Shown here: piece by piece, positions 62,259-64,000 of the stretch | How positions within the stretch are numbered: the first letter of the stretch is position 1 | Layout of the letters: the number at the start of each line of letters is the position of its first letter | Origin: Pseudomonas sp. RC10 | Lineage (GTDB): Bacteria > Pseudomonadota > Gammaproteobacteria > Pseudomonadales > Pseudomonadaceae | DNA: 64,000 bases | NCBI RefSeq assembly: GCF_038397775.1 | Contig: NZ_CP151650.1 | Span: 5,270,001-5,334,000 of the forward strand | Reading direction: 5' to 3' | The notes under the pieces: generated by a model | What the model was told of the DNA's origin: nothing | Database searches by the model: none | The model's input: the letters and a program-made list of their open reading frames with translations, nothing else | Position numbers and translations under genes: made by a program

Positions 62259-63344
62259 TCAGTTGGCACTCGCTTGGGCGTCCGCAGCCGGTTTCTTGGC
62301 CGCTGCTTTTGCCGGTGCAGGCTTGGCCTTGGCAGGGGCTGCTTTTTTCACCGGGGCTTTTTTCGCGGCAGGCGCTTTGGCAGCGGTCGCCTTCTTCGCA
62401 GGCGTTGCGGATTTAGCCGGCGCGGCGGCCGCTGGAGCAGGCGCTACGGCAGGCTTGGCTTGTTGCTGCACGGCCACCAGCGTCGGGGATGGCGGCAGGT
62501 TGTACTTGGCCATCAGCGCGACCATGGTGTCCTGCGGCGTCATGATGATTTCAACACGACGGTTCAGCGCACGACCCGCAGCGCTGTCATCCGCTGCACG
62601 AGGCATTACCGCCCCCATGCCGCGCAGGTTCAGACGATTACGCTCAAGACCGCTCAAGCGGAAGATCGCCGCGACCGACTGGGCGCGCTGCTGGCTGATT
62701 TTCAGGTTGGTGTCGCTGGCAACGTCGCTGTGCCCCAACACCAGAATCGCGGTTTTCTGATCGCCTTCGACGACCTTGGCCATGCGGGTGATCGGGCCAA
62801 GGTTGATCGGCAGCAGCATTTCCGGACGATCCGGATTGAAGGTACTGTCCACGGGCGCAGTCACGACCAGCACGTCTTCACGGCGCTCGAACTGGAATTT
62901 GCTGTCCTTGATCGCTTCACGAACTTTTGGCTCGTATTGGTCAAGCCAGGCTTGGGTGACTTTCGGGTCAACCTTGGGAATGGCAGGCGCTGCGTCTTTC
63001 TTCGCTTCGCTGGTGCCGAACGGCCACCACCACTTGCCACCATCGTCAGCTTTCGCGACGTCCGGCTTGGCGGCAGGCTGAGTGGCTGCCAGTGCAGGCT
63101 GCTTGTCGGTCTTGCCGTGGTCGGAGCCGAACGGCCAGTACCAATGCGAGCCACTCTCGGCTTCGGTTTTGGCCACTTCAGCGATCGCCGGGCTGGGTGC
63201 TGGCTTAACAGGTGCGGCGTCTGAGCCTTTGCTGGAGCCGAACGACCACCAGTGATCGTTGCTGGCCGATGAATCCTGAGGGGTTTGTGCGCAGCCGGTA
63301 ACGGCGAGGCACAAGGCAAATGCGAGACTTTTATTGGCAGACAT
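62259..63344 (-). CDS. OmpA-family lipoprotein with Trp-rich repeats and Ala/Lys/Pro tail
   Basis: A 361-residue protein. Its lipoprotein-like signal ends AVTGC (Cys18). Three Trp-rich repeats follow at ~37-residue spacing: HWWSFGSS (31-), HWYWPFGSD (67-) and KWWWPFGTS (104-). An OmpA_C domain (~185-275) shows ILVLGHSDVASDTNLKISQQRAQSVA and ALNRRVEIIM for peptidoglycan binding. The last ~70 residues are an Ala/Lys/Pro low-complexity tail (AKKATAAKAPAAKKAPVKKA) like the C-terminus of AlgP/H1-like proteins. Envelope anchoring to peptidoglycan is likely. The roles of repeats and tail are unknown. It precedes pdxH. Confidence 0.87.
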   Translation of the reverse strand: MSANKSLAFALCLAVTGCAQTPQDSSASNDHWWSFGSSKGSDAAPVKPAPSPAIAEVAKTEAESGSHWYWPFGSDHGKTDKQPALAATQPAAKPDVAKADDGGKWWWPFGTSEAKKDAAPAIPKVDPKVTQAWLDQYEPKVREAIKDSKFQFERREDVLVVTAPVDSTFNPDRPEMLLPINLGPITRMAKVVEGDQKTAILVLGHSDVASDTNLKISQQRAQSVAAIFRLSGLERNRLNLRGMGAVMPRAADDSAAGRALNRRVEIIMTPQDTMVALMAKYNLPPSPTLVAVQQQAKPAVAPAPAAAAPAKSATPAKKATAAKAPAAKKAPVKKAAPAKAKPAPAKAAAKKPAADAQASAN

Positions 63345-63424
63345 GGTGACTCACACAAATAATTGATCAGAAAATGAACGAAGCAGCGCCCATATAACAC
63401 GCATAAACGCCGATTTGGAAAAGG

Positions 63425-63456
63425 AAACCGCTCTACGGTTCCGATATGAGCGGTTT
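63425..63456 (-). terminator. Hairpin terminating the serine hydrolase gene
   Basis: The stem AAACCGCTC/GAGCGGTTT is followed on the minus strand by TTTCCTTTTCC. It lies 39 bp after the hydrolase stop and upstream of the OmpA-like gene. Confidence 0.6.
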
Positions 63457-63494
63457 AACTGACAGTCGGTAGAACAAGCACTTATCGCCGATAG

Positions 63495-64000
63495 TTATTG
63501 CAAACACTCAGCAAGCGTCCGAACCAGACCTTGTGCGCGCGGGTCCATCAGCACATAGGGGCCCAAGGTGTTGGTGACGAAGCCAAAGGCCACATCGCGC
63601 TCGGGGTCGGCGAACCCTACCGACCCTCCCGCCCCCGGATGACCGAAGGATTTCCCGCCCAGCCCGAACGTGGCGTTGGGCACGGTTTGCTGATCGAGCA
63701 TGCAGCCCAACCCAAAACGTGTCTGGGTGAGCAGGGTCTTGTCCTGACCGATGCTGTGCTCGCGGGTCAGCTCGTTGATCAGGTCGGCTTCCAGCAGGCT
63801 GCCGTCAAGCAGCGCGCTGTAAAAACCGGCCAGACTGCGGGCGTTACCGTGGCCGTTGGCAGCCGGTTGTTGCATGCGCCGCCACTCGGGTTTGTTAGTG
63901 CTGGTCATCACCGACGGCGGATTGGTGAACGCTCGGGCGGTCATCGACGTGGGCTCGCGCATCGTCGTCTGAACCAGACGCTGAGCAGCCTCGTCACCCA
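63495..64000 (-). CDS. Serine hydrolase, beta-lactamase/esterase (EstB) family, C-terminal part
   Basis: The frame runs from the right window edge to the stop at 63495, giving ~168 visible residues. LAGFYSALLDGSLL, FGLGCMLDQ, FGLGGKSFGHPGAGGSVGFADPERDVAFGFVTN are typical of the C-terminal half of class C beta-lactamase-like hydrolases and esterases. GHPGAGGSVGFADPE is the KTG-equivalent strand region. The S-x-x-K nucleophile and Y-x-N motifs lie upstream, outside the window. In PAO1 an esterase stands next to the ompA-pdxH pair (from memory), which supports this call. It is partial at the edge. The substrate is unknown. Confidence 0.85.
   Translation of the reverse strand, partial: GDEAAQRLVQTTMREPTSMTARAFTNPPSVMTSTNKPEWRRMQQPAANGHGNARSLAGFYSALLDGSLLEADLINELTREHSIGQDKTLLTQTRFGLGCMLDQQTVPNATFGLGGKSFGHPGAGGSVGFADPERDVAFGFVTNTLGPYVLMDPRAQGLVRTLAECLQ

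Overview
The window is chromosomal DNA of a fluorescent-group Pseudomonas, probably the P. fluorescens lineage. Evidence is the GC-rich coding sequence, the many REP/REPIN palindromes of Pseudomonas type, and gene content and order that match Pseudomonas core genome. Examples are rdgC, hrpA, a fabH-like gene with the fadD pair, a hydrolase and a MaoC gene, rapA, an nbdA-like gene, braCDEFG, and slyB-like/pdxH/ompA-like genes. I see no prophage, plasmid or CRISPR array. The only autonomous mobile element is one IS110-family insertion sequence.

Layout. Positions 1-3.2 kb hold a gene tail, a broken EAL-domain gene, a small HTH operon and a YkvA-like gene. Positions 3.2-5.5 kb hold an FKBP-type lipoprotein isomerase and an IS110 element that has split a REP sequence. 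Positions 5.5-12.9 kb are a divergent nitrate-assimilation locus. A nitrate reductase fused to a CysJ-like flavoprotein is on the minus strand and nirBD is on the plus strand. Each side has a sigma-54-type promoter and a leader RNA with ANTAR-type hexaloop hairpins ahead of an intrinsic terminator. Positions 13.2-19.1 kb hold tRNA-Val and tRNA-Asp, rdgC, a BASS-family transporter, an MFS/acyltransferase fusion and a TDT transporter. Positions 19.4-26.4 kb hold an MxtR/CrbS-type hybrid kinase, a GNAT-like protein, a porin behind a Pho-box array, and a tandem REPIN array. Positions 26.4-37.6 kb are dominated by fatty-acid functions (FabH-like synthase, two acyl-CoA ligases, hydrolase, MaoC) plus the helicase HrpA.

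Positions 37.8-46.4 kb hold three small minus-strand genes, rapA, an MFS transporter, a YkgJ-type cysteine cluster protein and an MHYT-GGDEF-EAL protein. Positions 46.5-49.4 kb hold a 728-residue tubulin/FtsZ-like protein, then a pentanucleotide repeat and a 203-bp imperfect palindrome. Positions 49.7-54.8 kb are the branched-chain amino acid ABC transporter operon, followed by another giant palindrome. Positions 55-64 kb hold a LysR/SDR pair, envelope lipoproteins, a COG2509-like flavoprotein, NhaA, a SlyB-like lipoprotein, PdxH, an OmpA-like lipoprotein and the end of a serine hydrolase gene.

The items most worth a second look are the twin ANTAR leaders, the IS110 element with a candidate bridge RNA whose sequence resembles its REP target, the Pho-box array ahead of the porin, the tubulin-like gene, and the two giant REP-bounded palindromes. 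All calls come from reading the sequence. No alignment or search was run.
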